Positions 16,622 to 32,700 of a stretch of 64,000 nucleotides of DNA are shown one piece after another; the stretch's first letter is position 1, and each line of letters starts with the position of its first letter. A model generated the notes under the pieces. That model saw only the letters and a program-made list of their open reading frames with translations. It was not told the DNA's origin and did no database searches. The position numbers were made by a program, and so were the translations under genes. The DNA is from Brachyhypopomus gauderio (lineage: Eukaryota; Chordata; Actinopteri; Gymnotiformes; Hypopomidae), in the NCBI RefSeq assembly GCF_052324685.1, contig NC_135225.1, positions 8,294,915 to 8,358,914 of the forward strand, in the 5' to 3' direction.

Positions 16622-19385
16622 TTGACTAAATAAACTTCTTAGCTCCCTAACTGAACCAGATCCTGCCTGTACATCACAATATATAATGTTTTTATAATGT
16701 AAATTTGTTACTACTTTGGAACTAATACATCAAACACAGTGTTTAAACTTGATTTAAAAATGTGAGATTGCCTTAATTTGCCATTGCAAATTTCTCAGTG
16801 TGGTTAGTAAGCACTTGATTACTAACCTGGACCCCAGAACAGATTGAGCTACTCCTGCACCCCAGAACTTAATTTGCTGGAATACACATATATTAGCACT
16901 ATAGTGCTTGTCGTCATCTCTCTCATCTTGTTGCTTTATTATTATATTATAATATAGAATTATAATATTCAACATTTTCCTGGAATACATATTTATTCCC
17001 AAAATACATTTTCTTATGTATATATCCAATATAAGTTTTCATAATGGCTTCTGTACAATAATGATCCAAAGACATGTATGAGGCCAATCGTACAGATTAA
17101 TTACATTTAGTGATGGACTAGTTTCAGTTCTAGGTAATTGGTCAAACTGGCTTCTGCTTTTCAAATACATCTTCCCCTCAAACAGCTTCCTAGAATACAT
17201 TTTCAACTAGTGTGTTCTAAACAGGTCCAATCAGGACAAAAATGTCATTAGATGAAGTTATGAAAATTGGGATTCCATGCAAGTTATTAGTATTTAAGTA
17301 TTTAGAGCTTGTACGCTTTGCTAATTTTAGGTTTAACATAACTTTTATAAATGATAATGATATTTATTATCATGTTCATGTTGTACAGCAAGCATTCCTT
17401 TTGACAACAGGCATCCTGTTCCATAACTGCCCTGAGAAGCCTTTTATTTTAGCTAGTAAACAAGACATGGCAGGTGAGGGTGACTCAGAGTCCATGTGCT
17501 CAGCTCTGCCCAGCTTACTGGGTAAACATCATCCTGTTATTGAGTCTGTTCAGGCTAATGAGGCCAAGTACTTGGCACTGAGATCACAGTACAGTCATCT
17601 GTCTTCAATCTCTCCCACACAGCTCTCTGGGGGGTGGGTGTAGAGGGATGGGGGTGGGTGTGGAGTGTTGGGGGTCTTCGGTCACCCTAGTTTAGCAAAA
17701 TATAGCTACCATGTGACTTTCTTTACATGAATAATACGGTCTAATTCATCTAAAAGTAAGTTTGAAAGAATAATTACACTCAAGCACACACACAAAGACA
17801 AGACACTGTTAATGTAATAAAGTTAATGTAGGTGATATTTGTACCTTGTTAACTTTTAAAGAGTAATTTTACTTCCAGACAGTTTTCAGAATCATAAGTC
17901 AGATGTGGCTTTTCATTTTCACTATGCTGTTTGTTATGTATATTAACAGTTTTGTGCATATTGAAATATAAATGAAGGCATTCTCATTTAATATCCTTCA
18001 ATAATAGTGTGACAAATTTGATAAGGAAAGCATTCACTGCTCAACATAATTGGCAATGAACTTTGCATATCTTTGCATCCTTTTCTGATTTTGTACAAGT
18101 GATCTTTATTTCGAACCATCTATTACAGTGTGATAATCTATGCTTTTGAATGCTTAAAGTATATGTATGATGGTGCCTAAGATTCATTTGTTATATAAGA
18201 AGTGTTTTATATAGTGTCTCAGTATACTGGGGATACTGGTCCAAAGACCATGAAAAGGCTTTAATGCAAATAACCTTTACTTGTTTAATGATACTTTGTG
18301 CTACAGCCCTGTGGCAATCCTCCTCAACATTATTAGAGATAATAAAAAATAAGACTCTGCAAAGCCTAGGTTAGTGTTCTAGGTTCTAAACAAAACATGT
18401 TTGTTGATTATCTCAATACCATATAAGCTAAATTATATTCATAAGGTGTATAGAGCTATTTGAACTGGCAATAATGTGATGTATAATTGTTTTCAAATCA
18501 AACGTAATCGTAAAAAAATTGTTTGTTCTGCCTGTCACTTCTGGGGTAAGAGCAGAAGAGCCAGCCCACACACATCAGGGGTCTGTATGCATAGTGTTTC
18601 TCTGTTTCTAGTGTCGTTTGCATTCTTTTTTTTTGCTTATTGGAAACTTTTGTTTTTGAATTGGGCTTTGATGTACGTAGACTTTTATCCACGGTCATCT
18701 CTGCAGCTCCTGCATTAGTGGTGATTTTTCATAATAGTCATATAGATCTCTGAGTATGGTCAGTCCAACAGTCTTTTACAAACAAACCAGATTTAAGAGT
18801 GCTAGAGTATTTGATTATATTTATGCTATTGTAATAAGTAAATACTATAAAAACAGGCTATACTGGCAGAACAATAGCAGAACACTGGAGTACCTAAAAT
18901 ATAGTATTCACTGAGATATTGTGAGTGTGCCACAGATATAACAGAATGGAAAGAGAAAGTTCCTGATAGTGGCTTTCACTTAATTCCATCACTTTTCCAC
19001 TGTTGCTGGTTTCTCATTAGGGATACCCAAACTTTGAAAAGTTGCTTTGTCACAATGTGTGTTGTAAAAAGCATTGAAAATGCATTTGTCTCATCCTAGT
19101 TTCATCCTAGTAGCATAAATGAAAGTCAGAACATTTTCCAAGAATGCTGATAAGACTGACATTCAGTATGCGATTGATCTACTTAGTACATATTTTTTCA
19201 GAAGTGCATTTCCAATGTGATTTTGTACAGAGAAAAGAAGTTGATCGGCATCACATCAAGACACAAAACTGTCAGTGGTTTTCCTTTAGACATTTTTTAA
19301 ACAGCCAAATAAACACAAGATAAACTCAATTTAAAATGATTAGAAATTCATACTAAAATATAATCATTCTGAATTCCTTTCACCA
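16622..19385. other. AT-rich intergenic sequence
   Basis: No gene recognised. A 133-codon frame at 17242-17643 is the longest open stretch but has the composition of AT-rich random sequence and no domain. Confidence 0.5.
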
Positions 19386-19389
19386 TACT

Positions 19390-19920
19390 AGATCCAATGA
19401 ATTTAATGAGAAGAAGCTGTTGGGAAACAAAGAGGTTAAACCCCTGGAGGACATGGATCTGACTGAGACTGACATTGATCCCAGCATGCTAATAATATGA
19501 AAAGCTGTGAGACAGTCTCGCCAACAGAGATACAGAAAGCCCAAGAAAGACAAAGATGGGCTCTACCACCCATCTGAAGCACAGCTAACAGCTGGAGACG
19601 AGCAGCCCGACGCCTCCTTCCAGCCCGACGTCACTACGGTCACGTCTGGGTGTATGAGGAGGCTGAGCACCATACAGATGACCTCCATTGTAATTCACAG
19701 GCCCAGGACCACACTGAGCCTGAGAGGCTACCTGGAGAGCTGCTAGCACCACACAAAAGTCACAAACGCAGAAGAAGACGAAGATTACCGGTACCGTGGG
19801 GACTTTCCAAAGCAAGGATCTGAACTAGAGATTCCAGTGATTCAGGCTCTAATCAGCAGGCCCAAGTCAGTTTACACAGAACCAGAAGTGGATCTAGGTG
19901 GACTCTACCAATAAACAACC
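19390..19920 (+). pseudogene. Possible retropseudogene fragment, parent unknown
   Basis: The composition changes to that of coding DNA. One plus-strand frame reads EKKLLGNKEVKPLEDMDLTE, then a TGA at 19498, then resumes in the same frame as KAVRQSRQQRYRKPKKDKDG. Further on, coherent protein-like stretches appear in other frames (VYEEAEHHTDDL around 19652; GDFPKQGSELEIPVIQALIS around 19799-19858), ending VDLGGLYQ with a stop and AATAAA at about 19908. Intronless, frame-shifted and charged, it looks like a decayed copy of an mRNA. I do not recognise the protein family. It could instead be the damaged last exon of a real gene. Confidence 0.4.
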
Positions 19921-20193
19921 AAGCAACAATCTTTCAATTATGCAGTACTTCCAACATGTGTTAAGTTAATCATGATACCACGTAATATCAGTTCATGTAA
20001 TGATTTTACTGGTGAACCATTATGTTATGTTTTGGACCAGTTCATGCTCATGTTGATGTCGTTATTTAATTATTACTACCTGCTGTTCACATTATGTAAT
20101 CAGTATGCTGTGTGCTACCAATCTTGAAAAACAAAGTAGAATGAAAATGAAGTTCTAGTGATCACACAAATACCTGTTCAAGTTCATGTACAA

Positions 20194-20199
20194 TTTATT
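20194..20199 (-). terminator. Candidate poly(A) signal of fuom
   Basis: AATAAA on the minus strand about 450 bases after the fuom stop codon. A closer ATTAAA variant lies at 20579-20584, so the true 3' end could be at either; no transcript evidence is available here. Confidence 0.4.
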
Positions 20200-20647
20200 T
20201 AGAAAAAGAATATAAAGAATCAAAAACACCCTCTGTGGCAGGTTTTGTTCCATTACATTTGTAATTGTGCAAAAAGAGGACAGCACTTAGACATGTCAAA
20301 CCAAAATATGCAGGTAGAACAGTTTAGTTCAGTTTCGCTCTCACTTTATAAAAGTCTTAAGAACAGTTCATACCTCCATGCATCCAGGTGAGATCTTCAG
20401 AACTGTACCAGTGATATCTACCTACTCATACAGATATTATGATTCCAGTTTATATTTACAAAAACTGAACATTATTGTAACATTCTGCAATCTATGAATT
20501 GTAAGCAAAAATAAAATACATATCCTAGGTTGCCTTCCCAATTTGTCTCATATGTCAAAGCAATTTTAAAGCTTAGCATTTAATCTGTGCAATCATCAGA
20601 ATATTATTTGGTCTAGTACTTTTGGTAAGTTGATGGCAGGTTATCAG

Positions 20648-22812
20648 TCAACATAGCTCTTCAGGAGGAATGACTCCTTTCTTGATGATGATGTTTCCAT
20701 ACAGAGCTGTCTCCCTGTAACAGAGGTCAGAAACCTTTACTGTATGCTGTATAACTGAAATTGGTTACATGGATCCAAAGCAGGTGACAGTTTACCATAC
20801 CCTGTCGCCACCACAGCAAAAGCTTTCTTAGCACGCTCATAGAAAGCAAACCGCTCAATCATTTCCAAATTCCCCTGAAAAACAAAATGTTTAAAGCAAA
20901 TTTATCATATTTCCTCTGTTGAAACATATGATAAAGTTTAAGAAATGTGTCACCATATTCTTACATGTTCAGATATAAGGTTTTATATCATATACTTTAG
21001 GGGAACTAAAACCCCTTGTTAGATATTACTCATAAGAAATGAATAAAAATAATAAAACAACACTATATTAAATTGTTTTTGGATGAGAGATGCAGTCTTA
21101 AGCGTGGAAGGGCACAATAACGTACATGTGATCCTGCTTGTGTCAGAAGCTGAGAGTAACGAAGCCACACAGGTACTTGCAGACCTTGTTCCCTGTCACT
21201 TGCCACAAGATCCATGACAGCTGCCTGTAAATACAGGCTTTATTCAGGGGCTGCTATGGTAACAAAACAGCCCTCTTAAAAACACTTTTAAAAAATATAT
21301 CTTAAAATATGTATACTGGTATGGGACAACACAACCTATTTGACATATAAACTGTTGTTTTCTCATGTAAGAATGAAATGATTCATTATGCAGTTGTATA
21401 ACCTACCGGAAGTGCAACATAGGTATCAAGGGGAAGAAGCTTCAATATCGCTTCCAAGAGCTCAGGAATGTGCAAACCTAGAAGAGGCAAACATGCAGAA
21501 AATTAACCAAACTATCACACTACATATCACACTACTACTTAGTTGTGCCCAAAATATTAACAACTTGACTGTTTGTGCATTCACTATAACTTTATGGATC
21601 TTAAACCATCTTAAACCATGATAGAAGTCATGTGAATGTATCTTTTCATTGTTGTAAACAGTGTGGGACACATACCGTCAGCTCGTATCTCCACAGGACC
21701 GCATTTACAAACAGAAGACACAGGAAAATTTGCATCTGCAAGAACTATGAAAGAAAAATAAGAATTTTTACTTTTTAAAATACACATAAATTAAAGCATA
21801 ATCAAGTCAACTAGGCCTATAATCTTTACCATAAACTAGATTACATTTACAACAAAGACCTTTTTCAGTTTAGTCTTTTCAGTTAATAACTTCTTAACAA
21901 TTTCTGCAGGTAGGCCTATATTACATAAAAATGTTTACCAGCCCTGATAAACAAGTACCCCTGTAGTGCCCTGGTTACTGTTTACCCTGCTCCCAACGTG
22001 CCAACTCCACTCATCAGCTAATTAACAAACCCTACACACAGAGTCAAAACATAGATGCCTTACGACAGGGGAAATATTAAATTCTCTACTGAAAGAACAC
22101 TCAGGCTCAGGAAACAGGAAACAAATGAGAAGGTCTAAGCTTAGGCTTAAAACATTACATGTACAGTTTCAACATGGCACGTAATGTAATCTCAAATTTG
22201 CTGATGTTATGGTATTCATCGAACTGAATACTAAGGCCCGAAGTACATATCCTGACAAAGTGTGAATGAATACATTTTTTTATAGTCCTTACCTAACGTC
22301 ATCCAAAGAGAGTTCAACAGCTTGCTCATTATGAGTGTAATTTAACTGATTTTAACTTCTGTACATGTAATCTGCAAGTCAGTGCAACTTGTGAATAATA
22401 GTGAACGTTAATATTTCAGGCAGAATTAAGTCTCCCCAATATCCTCCGATTGATGCACATTCTTTGGTGTTCTGGTGTTTTGTGTACACTGGAAATCGTG
22501 TCGAAATTAAATGCGTTTTATGAATTAACTAAAGGCACGTAGATACTCTAAAACTATATCTGCAAAACAGTTCTATACACTGTAAAACCTCCTTGGCCCA
22601 ACTTTTCAAATAATATGCTGGCGATCATGGAGGAAATCCCATTGGCCTGTGAAGCGCACATTACTCTCGACACATTCACAACATAACTAGGTAATGCTCT
22701 AAATAATCCTAATAATAAGCTTCTTACCCAATTCGTCCCCGTGGCCCATTTTTGCCAGGGCATACAATAATTCTGGTGTAAGAATTGACGGTATTCCTTT
22801 CAGCACAACCAT
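20648..22812 (-). CDS. fuom: L-fucose mutarotase (FUOM), six coding exons, 154 aa
   Basis: Coding exons on the minus strand are 22812-22728, 21744-21676, 21477-21407, 21224-21126, 20874-20801 and 20714-20648; all introns are GT..AG and the phases join without a break, giving 154 aa, the same length as human FUOM. The enzyme interconverts alpha- and beta-L-fucose, supplying the form used by fucokinase in the GDP-fucose salvage pathway in the cytosol. The RbsD/FucU fold signatures are present: MGHGDEL at residues 22-28 with a likely catalytic His24, VLADANFP at 29-36 with Asp32, the FAFYERAKKAFAVVATGE block at 117-134, and Tyr138-Gly-Asn140, which corresponds to the YxN pair near the end of RbsD/FucU proteins. 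The C-terminal tail GVIPPEELC is short. ATG at 22812 is chosen because MVVLKGIPSILTPELLYAL matches the family N-terminus. It lies about 2.7 kb downstream of echs1 in the same orientation, as in other vertebrates. Confidence 0.95.
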
Positions 22813-22960
22813 GTCAATGGCAGTGACACAACATACTGCAGAAGTGAAAGTCACGTGACACCGTAGTGTTACACAATTGGTCAGACTCGTGCGCGTTCAC
22901 GACACGAATCCGAGAAGTGTTTGTAAAACTCGGCCGCTGCGAGCCCGTCAACTTCTCGAA
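22813..22960 (-). promoter_or_regulatory. Probable fuom promoter region
   Basis: This 150-base stretch directly upstream of the fuom ATG is richer in CpG than its surroundings (several CG pairs around 22860-22950) and has no TATA box at the expected distance. It is the natural place for a TATA-less start of fuom transcription. The opposite strand opens a 94-codon frame at 22960, but I do not recognise its product. Confidence 0.4.
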
Positions 22961-25226
22961 TGGACGTCCTGAAAAGGGCTCTGCGTAGCGGGTGTGCAGG
23001 CCATCTACTTGTGAAAAGAGTATTTACACACCCTCGTAATGTGCCCTTTTCTCTGGGTGGAGAAGAAACGTGGCCGTGCTTTATTACATCTTTACCGTTT
23101 GTTCAATATCACAAACCTTTATTCACAAACCTGATTTACGCCCACTGTGTCACAAGAATGTGTCAGCGGTTTCTCAAATGGACAGATACATCTAATAGCG
23201 CCTACGTGACTGTAATAAAGCCTGTCTGCAATACAACTAGTTAAGGGCCGCGTAATTAAAGGTGTCTATGTTTAGGTTATATTTCCTCTCATGTCATTTC
23301 ACAAACATCAGATGTGTAATATGTCTTCCTCTGTGATTAATCTCGTCTAGTTTAATCTGAACGGAGCTGTCTCCCAAATATAGATTGTTTAATTAGTTCA
23401 GAAAGTGAAATTATATTTTGCGGTTTTGACAGGTGGTCGTTTCATTTAAAACTGCAACAGGTAACCCCGTGGCAAAATGCCAAGACAACATTATAAAGGT
23501 AATACGTGTTTTAAAACACTTTTTGTTTGCTCATCTCACATAAATTCGACATCCAATGTAATGTAGGTATAAACAAATATAACTGCGGAAACAATTAACA
23601 TAAAACAAGTGCAACTGTTTCATACGATGAAAAAATAGATAAGTGTGGAGACTCTAGCAGCTGCGATATGTGAAATGGCCAGAGTGATGGAAGGAGGAAA
23701 AGGCATTGGGAGCCAAGACTGTCTGATCAGTTGAAAGCTCTTTTCTTTAACCGAGGAACCATGCTGCTCTCTCTTTGGTTCTGCTTTTTTTAATGAGTTT
23801 ATCACGCTATGAGGGGCTGCCTCTGCCAAAATGTAACGTTTTGCCTCTTTTGTCTGGGCTGAGCGCCTCAATTGGGTCTACATTTATTATTTTGACCTTT
23901 CGTTAGCAGGGGATAGACTTCAAAGTGGAACTTCTGTTTTGCTCGCTTTTAGGAGACCTTTGTACTGTTTCTGTGTGGAGAAAGGTTTTTTTTTTGCCTC
24001 TTTCAAAAGTTTGTTCCAGGGGAAGAGAATAATACAGGCTGAAGGAGAATATTGAATGAAAATTAAAATCAATTAGGCTATGGACTTTTGAGAATATGAG
24101 AAGTCCCCGTGTGAAGAAACTCCGATGGTGAAGTGAGAAAGTAGGCTACTCCCAGTTCATAGTACGAAAGTTTAAAAAAACGGCTCGTCTCATGATTCAA
24201 TTCGCCGTGGTCCATCGTGCCCTGCTTTGCATTTTAAAACAATAATAAAAAACTTTTTAATATACATTTTCCAGATCAAACATATGCGTGAAATTTGTTT
24301 GCATCTTAAGTACTGGGGTCGATTTATGATTCAAGATTCAAGGTTAAGGTTTCAAGATTAAGGTTTACAATTCAATTAATCCTCCTTACATATTCATACG
24401 GCTTAGTTTAAGTGAAACCTTAATTTAAAGGAACACCCATTTTTCCCTTAAATGTAAATGTTAAGTAATTATTTTCACATGCATTAAAAAGTCAAACATT
24501 TACGCTTATAGATTAGTTTTTTTGCGTTCTATACTTTTTGCTATATTTTTGTGCTTTTGAACAAAATGTAACGAACTGACACACACAGTTCTGTGGTGTT
24601 TCTTTCTCTTATTTTTACACGCATGGCTTTATTCTGTCCCTTTTAGAAAACCCTCGATATGGCAGCATATTACTAGTAAGGCTGTAGAAAAAGTATATCA
24701 AGAAAATGTTCGCTTTTAAATAATACAAAAGACTAGTGCAGCTACACAGACTATACCCATTAACTGCATTATAGGCCTAAATGCTGAAGTTGAATATATA
24801 CTGAAGGAAGGGCTGTGGTACAAACGCATTTTGAACAACCGCTGGATGAGCATTCCTACCAAAGTCTGCTGCTGACTACTGGTGACATCTCATTTTTACA
24901 TCACTCTGGATACATGCGGCAAACCTCTCATTTGTACAACATAAATCTGCGGTTACATCACCACCTGGTGTGCAAAAAACGTAACTGCAAGATGACCCAT
25001 ATGTTCAGACCATTAGCCTTTCCAGGTTTTTAATCATGTTTCTTTCCCCAATTATTTATTTACAGGTAGTGAATTTCTCTGCATTCATTCTTTATTTGAA
25101 ATTTCTGTCCAAATGCAAATTAATCTGACAAGTTCCCGTCAGATGGTATTTACATCGTTTTCGTCATGAAACTAAGGTTAGGAGATTTCTTGCATGTTAG
25201 CCACATATAGATCACACAAACTGATA
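22961..25226. other. Intergenic spacer between fuom and echs1
   Basis: About 2.3 kb of AT-rich sequence between the fuom promoter and the echs1 3' end. I see no exon, transposon ends or long repeat. A short imperfect repetition of GATTCAAGATT/GGTTAAGGTTT-like words occurs at about 24327-24380, and a slightly GC-richer patch is at 23640-23870. Confidence 0.5.
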
Positions 25227-25232
25227 TTTATT
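25227..25232 (-). terminator. Candidate poly(A) signal of echs1
   Basis: AATAAA on the minus strand about 250 bases after the echs1 stop, a plausible 3' UTR length for this gene. Another AATAAA overlaps the stop region near 25478 and is less likely to be used. Confidence 0.5.
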
Positions 25233-25479
25233 TGATGACATTAACATTAAACAAAATAAATATCAAAATGAGCAATTTATACACAGATTATGGGAAGCTT
25301 CGTTTGAGGCAAAGGGCCAATCTGATTGGACTGGAACAGACCTTTCTTGAAGTACATAGTATTTTAAAACTTTACGGAAAAATCAAGTTAAGGCAAAGTC
25401 TGTCATAACAGTATGCAACTTCGAATTACAAGCTATTTATATTAGTTCATTGAAAATCATGATTGTCTGATCTGAACCT

Positions 25480-28150
<2,671 letters not shown>

Positions 28151-28260
28151 ATTTGCAGAGCCTCACAAAAGTCCTTACTGAAGCTAAGGTTACTGGGTTG
28201 CCAAATATTTATAAATTCCGATTACAGTTTTTAGCCTCTACAAATTATTATTATAAATCA
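28151..28260 (-). promoter_or_regulatory. Probable echs1 promoter / 5' UTR
   Basis: Sequence immediately upstream of the echs1 ATG. Unusually for a housekeeping promoter it is not strongly GC-rich and no TATA box is obvious, so only its position supports the call. Confidence 0.3.
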
Positions 28261-29784
28261 GTATTTTCTAACTGTAATGCATATACTGTACATTTTATAA
28301 TTAATATTATGGTGTTGCATCTGTAAAACTCAATCATAAACTCAATGATAAAAAGAATCAACACAATGTAAACGAAAAGTTGGGGGGTGGCGAACGTAAT
28401 TTGTTGACAGGGGGAGCCGGTACAAATTCATTAAAGGGCCGAATCTAACCCTGGTTCACGCTGTTCCGCAGATATTTTAAACATCCGGACCTTATGCAAA
28501 ACGAACAGGCATTAAAACGACAGGCTTAAAAAGGTTCATTTCTTCAAATTGCTTGCGCCGCACCTGCAATACCCATGCGCCCCACACTTTGAGAAACGCT
28601 GCTCTAAAGTGATTTTGAGCTAGGATGAACAGAGAGTGAGTTCCCGAAAAGGGGGTACATCTCACACCTGGATATTCTTTCAGCATCTTCAATAAGGCAG
28701 CTTGTCACCTTCTATTGGCTTGCTAACTTGAAAGACTCTTGAAATGTTACAGATGTGCTTATTGCATTTAATCCTGTTAGCTGTTACATGTTAAGTAAGG
28801 GGGGTTGTTAAACTTTGTAAATTGTAAGGTAAACTTTGTAAATTGTAATGCTTTTTATAAAAATGTCCAGCTATAAATATTTTGAATCAATACTCATTGT
28901 GTGACCTGGACCAAACATTAGAGTTTACGAACCGTTTCTCCCCAGTTTATTACTCATCACTTTATTTTCATCACATACTTAAGAGCAAAAAAGTGTTCAA
29001 AATACAGTTGCTTTTTCAGTCACTAAGAAAATGAAAGTCTTGTTTCTGGACATACCCATGTGTAGCGTGTTGCCTTCATTGTTATTTTTCGAAGCCCTAC
29101 GCAACTTCATTAAGAGGGCAGCAGGTGGCGCCGAAACGTACAAACGCTGTAAATGCAATAAATGGAAAAAAAAGAAACTTTTTTGTACTTTCTTGAATAA
29201 TGTCATCTCTAGTAAAAATCTGTCAGTCTGTGAGGTACGATAACCACTTGACCTTTATTAAACAGTCAGGAAATGCCTGCAAAACAATGCAATGAACCTC
29301 AATATTATAATCTTAGTGAACAATGTTGCGTCACAATAACCAAACAAAGGTTCTCTTGTTTAAAATGTTAAGCTGACAAGCAGTGAACAAAGTGCCTTCA
29401 GAGTGTCAGAGTGGTACTGGCTTCAAATAGGATAATAGGATAAATAGGAATAAACGTATTCCTTGCTAAAATGTTTCAATACTCCACTGCTGTTCAAGCT
29501 ACTCAGGTTGAAACAGACATTGTGTTTATGTTTCTCATAACATTGTGTGATAATACTTATTATTCCTCTGGTGTCATTATTTTACTGACATTTTATCTGC
29601 TGTAATATAACATAGGGCCTTGCCTAGGGTCCTCACAGTGACAACATGGTGATAATGAGGCTTAAATTGTGATAATGGGGTTTACTTACAACCGTTTGCT
29701 TACTTGGTAATTACCGTAACCCTCAAGTTATTCACATATATATAGAAAACAACATGAATAAACGTACTTCATAGCCAGGTGATT
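28261..29784. other. Spacer between echs1 and the lgalsl 3' end
   Basis: About 1.5 kb without recognisable coding sequence. It contains a GC-richer patch at 28380-28680 that could be an old transposon remnant but has no ends I can define, a near-perfect direct duplication of about 20 bases (AAACTTTGTAAATTGTAA-type) at 28809-28849, and a CTCF-like motif at 29118-29131. Confidence 0.5.
29118..29131 (+). promoter_or_regulatory. CTCF-like binding motif
   Basis: GCAGCAGGTGGCGC matches the vertebrate CTCF core consensus CCASYAGRKGGCRS at 13 of 14 positions (first base differs). It sits between the echs1 promoter and the lgalsl 3' end, where a domain boundary would be plausible. The motif alone does not show occupancy. 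Confidence 0.5.
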
Positions 29785-29790
29785 TTTATT
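29785..29790 (-). terminator. Candidate distal poly(A) signal of lgalsl
   Basis: AATAAA on the minus strand, the most distal good candidate for lgalsl before the CTCF-like motif and the echs1 promoter. Confidence 0.3.
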
Positions 29791-32700
29791 TGATGCTTTG
29801 CAATAGCACTTGGTCAACATGTACATTATAAAAGGTTGTGACATTAAAGAAGTTCAGAGCCATGTCGTATCATAAACGTAGCTTGGAAGGTGCTATAAAA
29901 ATCCCAAGTCAGTTGGTGAAGAATTTTGGTAAGAATTTTAATTTTGAGTTTCATCCACCATTCATCCACACAGCCATTATTCCACAGGCACATGGTTATA
30001 TAAAAATGCAGCTATGAACACGGAGAGCCATTATCTACATCCCAGGCTTTCAGTTAATATCTCACATTCACTGTAGAACTACATTTAACATATCTGACAT
30101 CACAAACTAGCTCCATGTAATATGCCACTGTGTAAACACATGTTAAATAATCCCAGAATTAAACAACGCTTTCAGCTCTTCCTCATCACAGCAGCAAAAT
30201 GAAACTACCAAACACTGGATAGAAAAACACCACACTATGCTATGTAATTTTAGAGAAAGTTATGTAAGTACAAGCATAATGACTTGCTTGTAACATTTGA
30301 GTTTAACAAATGGATTAATATCTTACATGCTGTCAGTCAATCTTTGAGTGACATTAAAAAGAAATCAATCCCATTCTTACCCTGTTCATTATCAATTACC
30401 TCCAAGAAAATGAATATGACCGTGTTCAACCAGGGCCACTCCATTTAAATATGACGTGAGGTTCTTTTACATTATGGTTGTAAAACTGTGGAACACTGAG
30501 TATATACATTTACAGGACTTTAGATGAGAATCAGCATCACAGGGAGCAGAGTGTAAAGCTCAAACAGGTAAACAAATTATTCTATACAAAATGACCATAT
30601 ATTCTTGTTTGCAAATACTGGGAGACTGGATCAGTGAGCCAATTAGTGATTGCACAAAGGCTGTTTCCACAATCACTATACAGATGGTGATGGTTGGTTT
30701 TAAGAAACTACTCCATTGCCTCAGTAATTATAGGCTTTAATCAGCTGTCCATAAAATGCAGTCATTCTTGTAAACTTGGGTTGTCCAGTCAGCCCACTCC
30801 CTCCCCATCCTTCCAGTGCATTCTGTGGTTTAGACAGCTTCGCTGTAGTTTAGACAGCTTCACTGCGATTTAGACAGCCTCACACAGTAGGCATGCACAC
30901 TACTCAGAGTACTGATATATGGGTCAAACATATATCACTGTTGAATAACCAACCACACAGCACCAGATGAAAGTACGGCAACATAACACTCCAGATAAGC
31001 AACAAACAGGACCAGGACAATGTCTGGGTGCATGTTCATGCTCTAGAAATGGGATATTCTCTTGAGTTAAAAATTATTCCTAACCATTCTCTATTTTTTT
31101 AGTTGGTCCACGTAGTTTTTACTTTGATTAACTGAAACATTTTAGTAGCAGAACATGGTAGAATTTCTAGTAATTTATCAAATCATACAGATACAAAATT
31201 AAGCAAATTTTCAAATGTTAATAGAATACCAGAGTAACCATTAATTTGAGAAGTACAGCCAACGCTAAGGCACACAGTAGAAAACGTTTGTTCAGTAGAG
31301 CTTGTAATTCCAACTTTCTAACCTTCTGCTCTTTGCTTGGTTATATGGAAACTATGTGGAGCAACAGAATTCAATGTGACATCAGAAATTTATAGTTTCC
31401 CAATAAAAAATACAGAATGTGCATGAGTCTTAGTGTAGACACATAGTCTCTGTCTTTCACCGCCCAGTGTCATGAAGCGCTCATTCTGGAAGACCAACAT
31501 TTGAATTTCTGATAAAAGAAAAATAAATGAACAAAAATGTGGTTCATCGCATGGCCATACTCATATATTGCTAAATTGCTTGTACTGCTGAGAAAGGTGA
31601 CAAAACAATAAATAATAACACAAGTTGCTACATGACTCTTTAAAACAGCCTCTCAGATTAAAGTAGAGATTTGCTTTAGGTACCTGGTTCTTTTGGATAC
31701 AGAAATATCAGAGCATTTGGATATTGGTTATGATATGAGCTCTGACTCTGGGTTTCTTACTTTGTTGTCATAGGATCTTTAGCTATGTGGGTCATCAGGT
31801 CCAAGAACTGGGTAGCACAGTAGTAAGAAAGGTTAATCAAAGCTGAATATTTTTATTATTTTCTACTTATGGAAAGTAACTTGCAACCTTTTTAGATACT
31901 CAAACAAGCATACAGCAGAAACCCTATACAAAACGTATAATGTATTCTCTACTGGTATAATGATCTCTACTGGTATGGAAACATAATTGAATACTGTATT
32001 TCTGTTTAGTGAGATGCCATGCAACATATGTACCTTGAGTAATGGTAGCTACCTAGTGATGGCTCACAAATAATGCTAATACTAAATCACCCAATCTTCA
32101 TGGTCAATATATATGTAACCAGACACAGAGATAATAAGGAAACAGTTGTGTGACTATATGTTCTTCTATCTATGGGCCGAGCTCACGAAAAAACTAAAAA
32201 GCTCTAGGAAGATGAAATATCAAAGACATCTTGAATTGACAACGACAGAACTATAAAACACACCAAGATAGGCCATCACTTGGCATTGCAGTCCAAGAAA
32301 TAGCTACACGAGGAACGACACAAAGATGAAAGTGAATAGAATTGTATGCTTTAGTACTAATAGTGAAGACACAAGCTAAGCTTGCTTGTTGTTCTTCCTC
32401 ATTAGTCATCATCGAGCCCACAAGTATCCATTGTTACATTCAAGACATGATTCAGCCCTATTTTACTTAAATCTTTATAATTATCAATAACTACAGAATG
32501 TAAACTTCAGAAGGTAAAATTTTGCAAAGTGAATGTACATTGACATTTTGCAACATGTAATTTAACTAAATAAATAACATAAAACCACAATAAAATTTAA
32601 CAAGGATTTTTGTATGTTTTTCATCCTCTATATAATCTTGTACTAAAATTAGACATTAGCTTGCCATAGACTGTGTATTATTGTTTTTAATGGCTTGTAT

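Noticed and set aside
17242..17643. 133-codon frame
   Set aside because: AT-rich composition, no domain, no intron boundaries and no promoter.
22960..23244. 94-codon plus-strand frame starting MDVLKRALRSGCAG, divergent from fuom
   Set aside because: The N-terminus resembles a mitochondrial targeting peptide and lies in a shared CpG-rich region, but the rest matches nothing I know and no splice structure is convincing. Expression data could reopen it.
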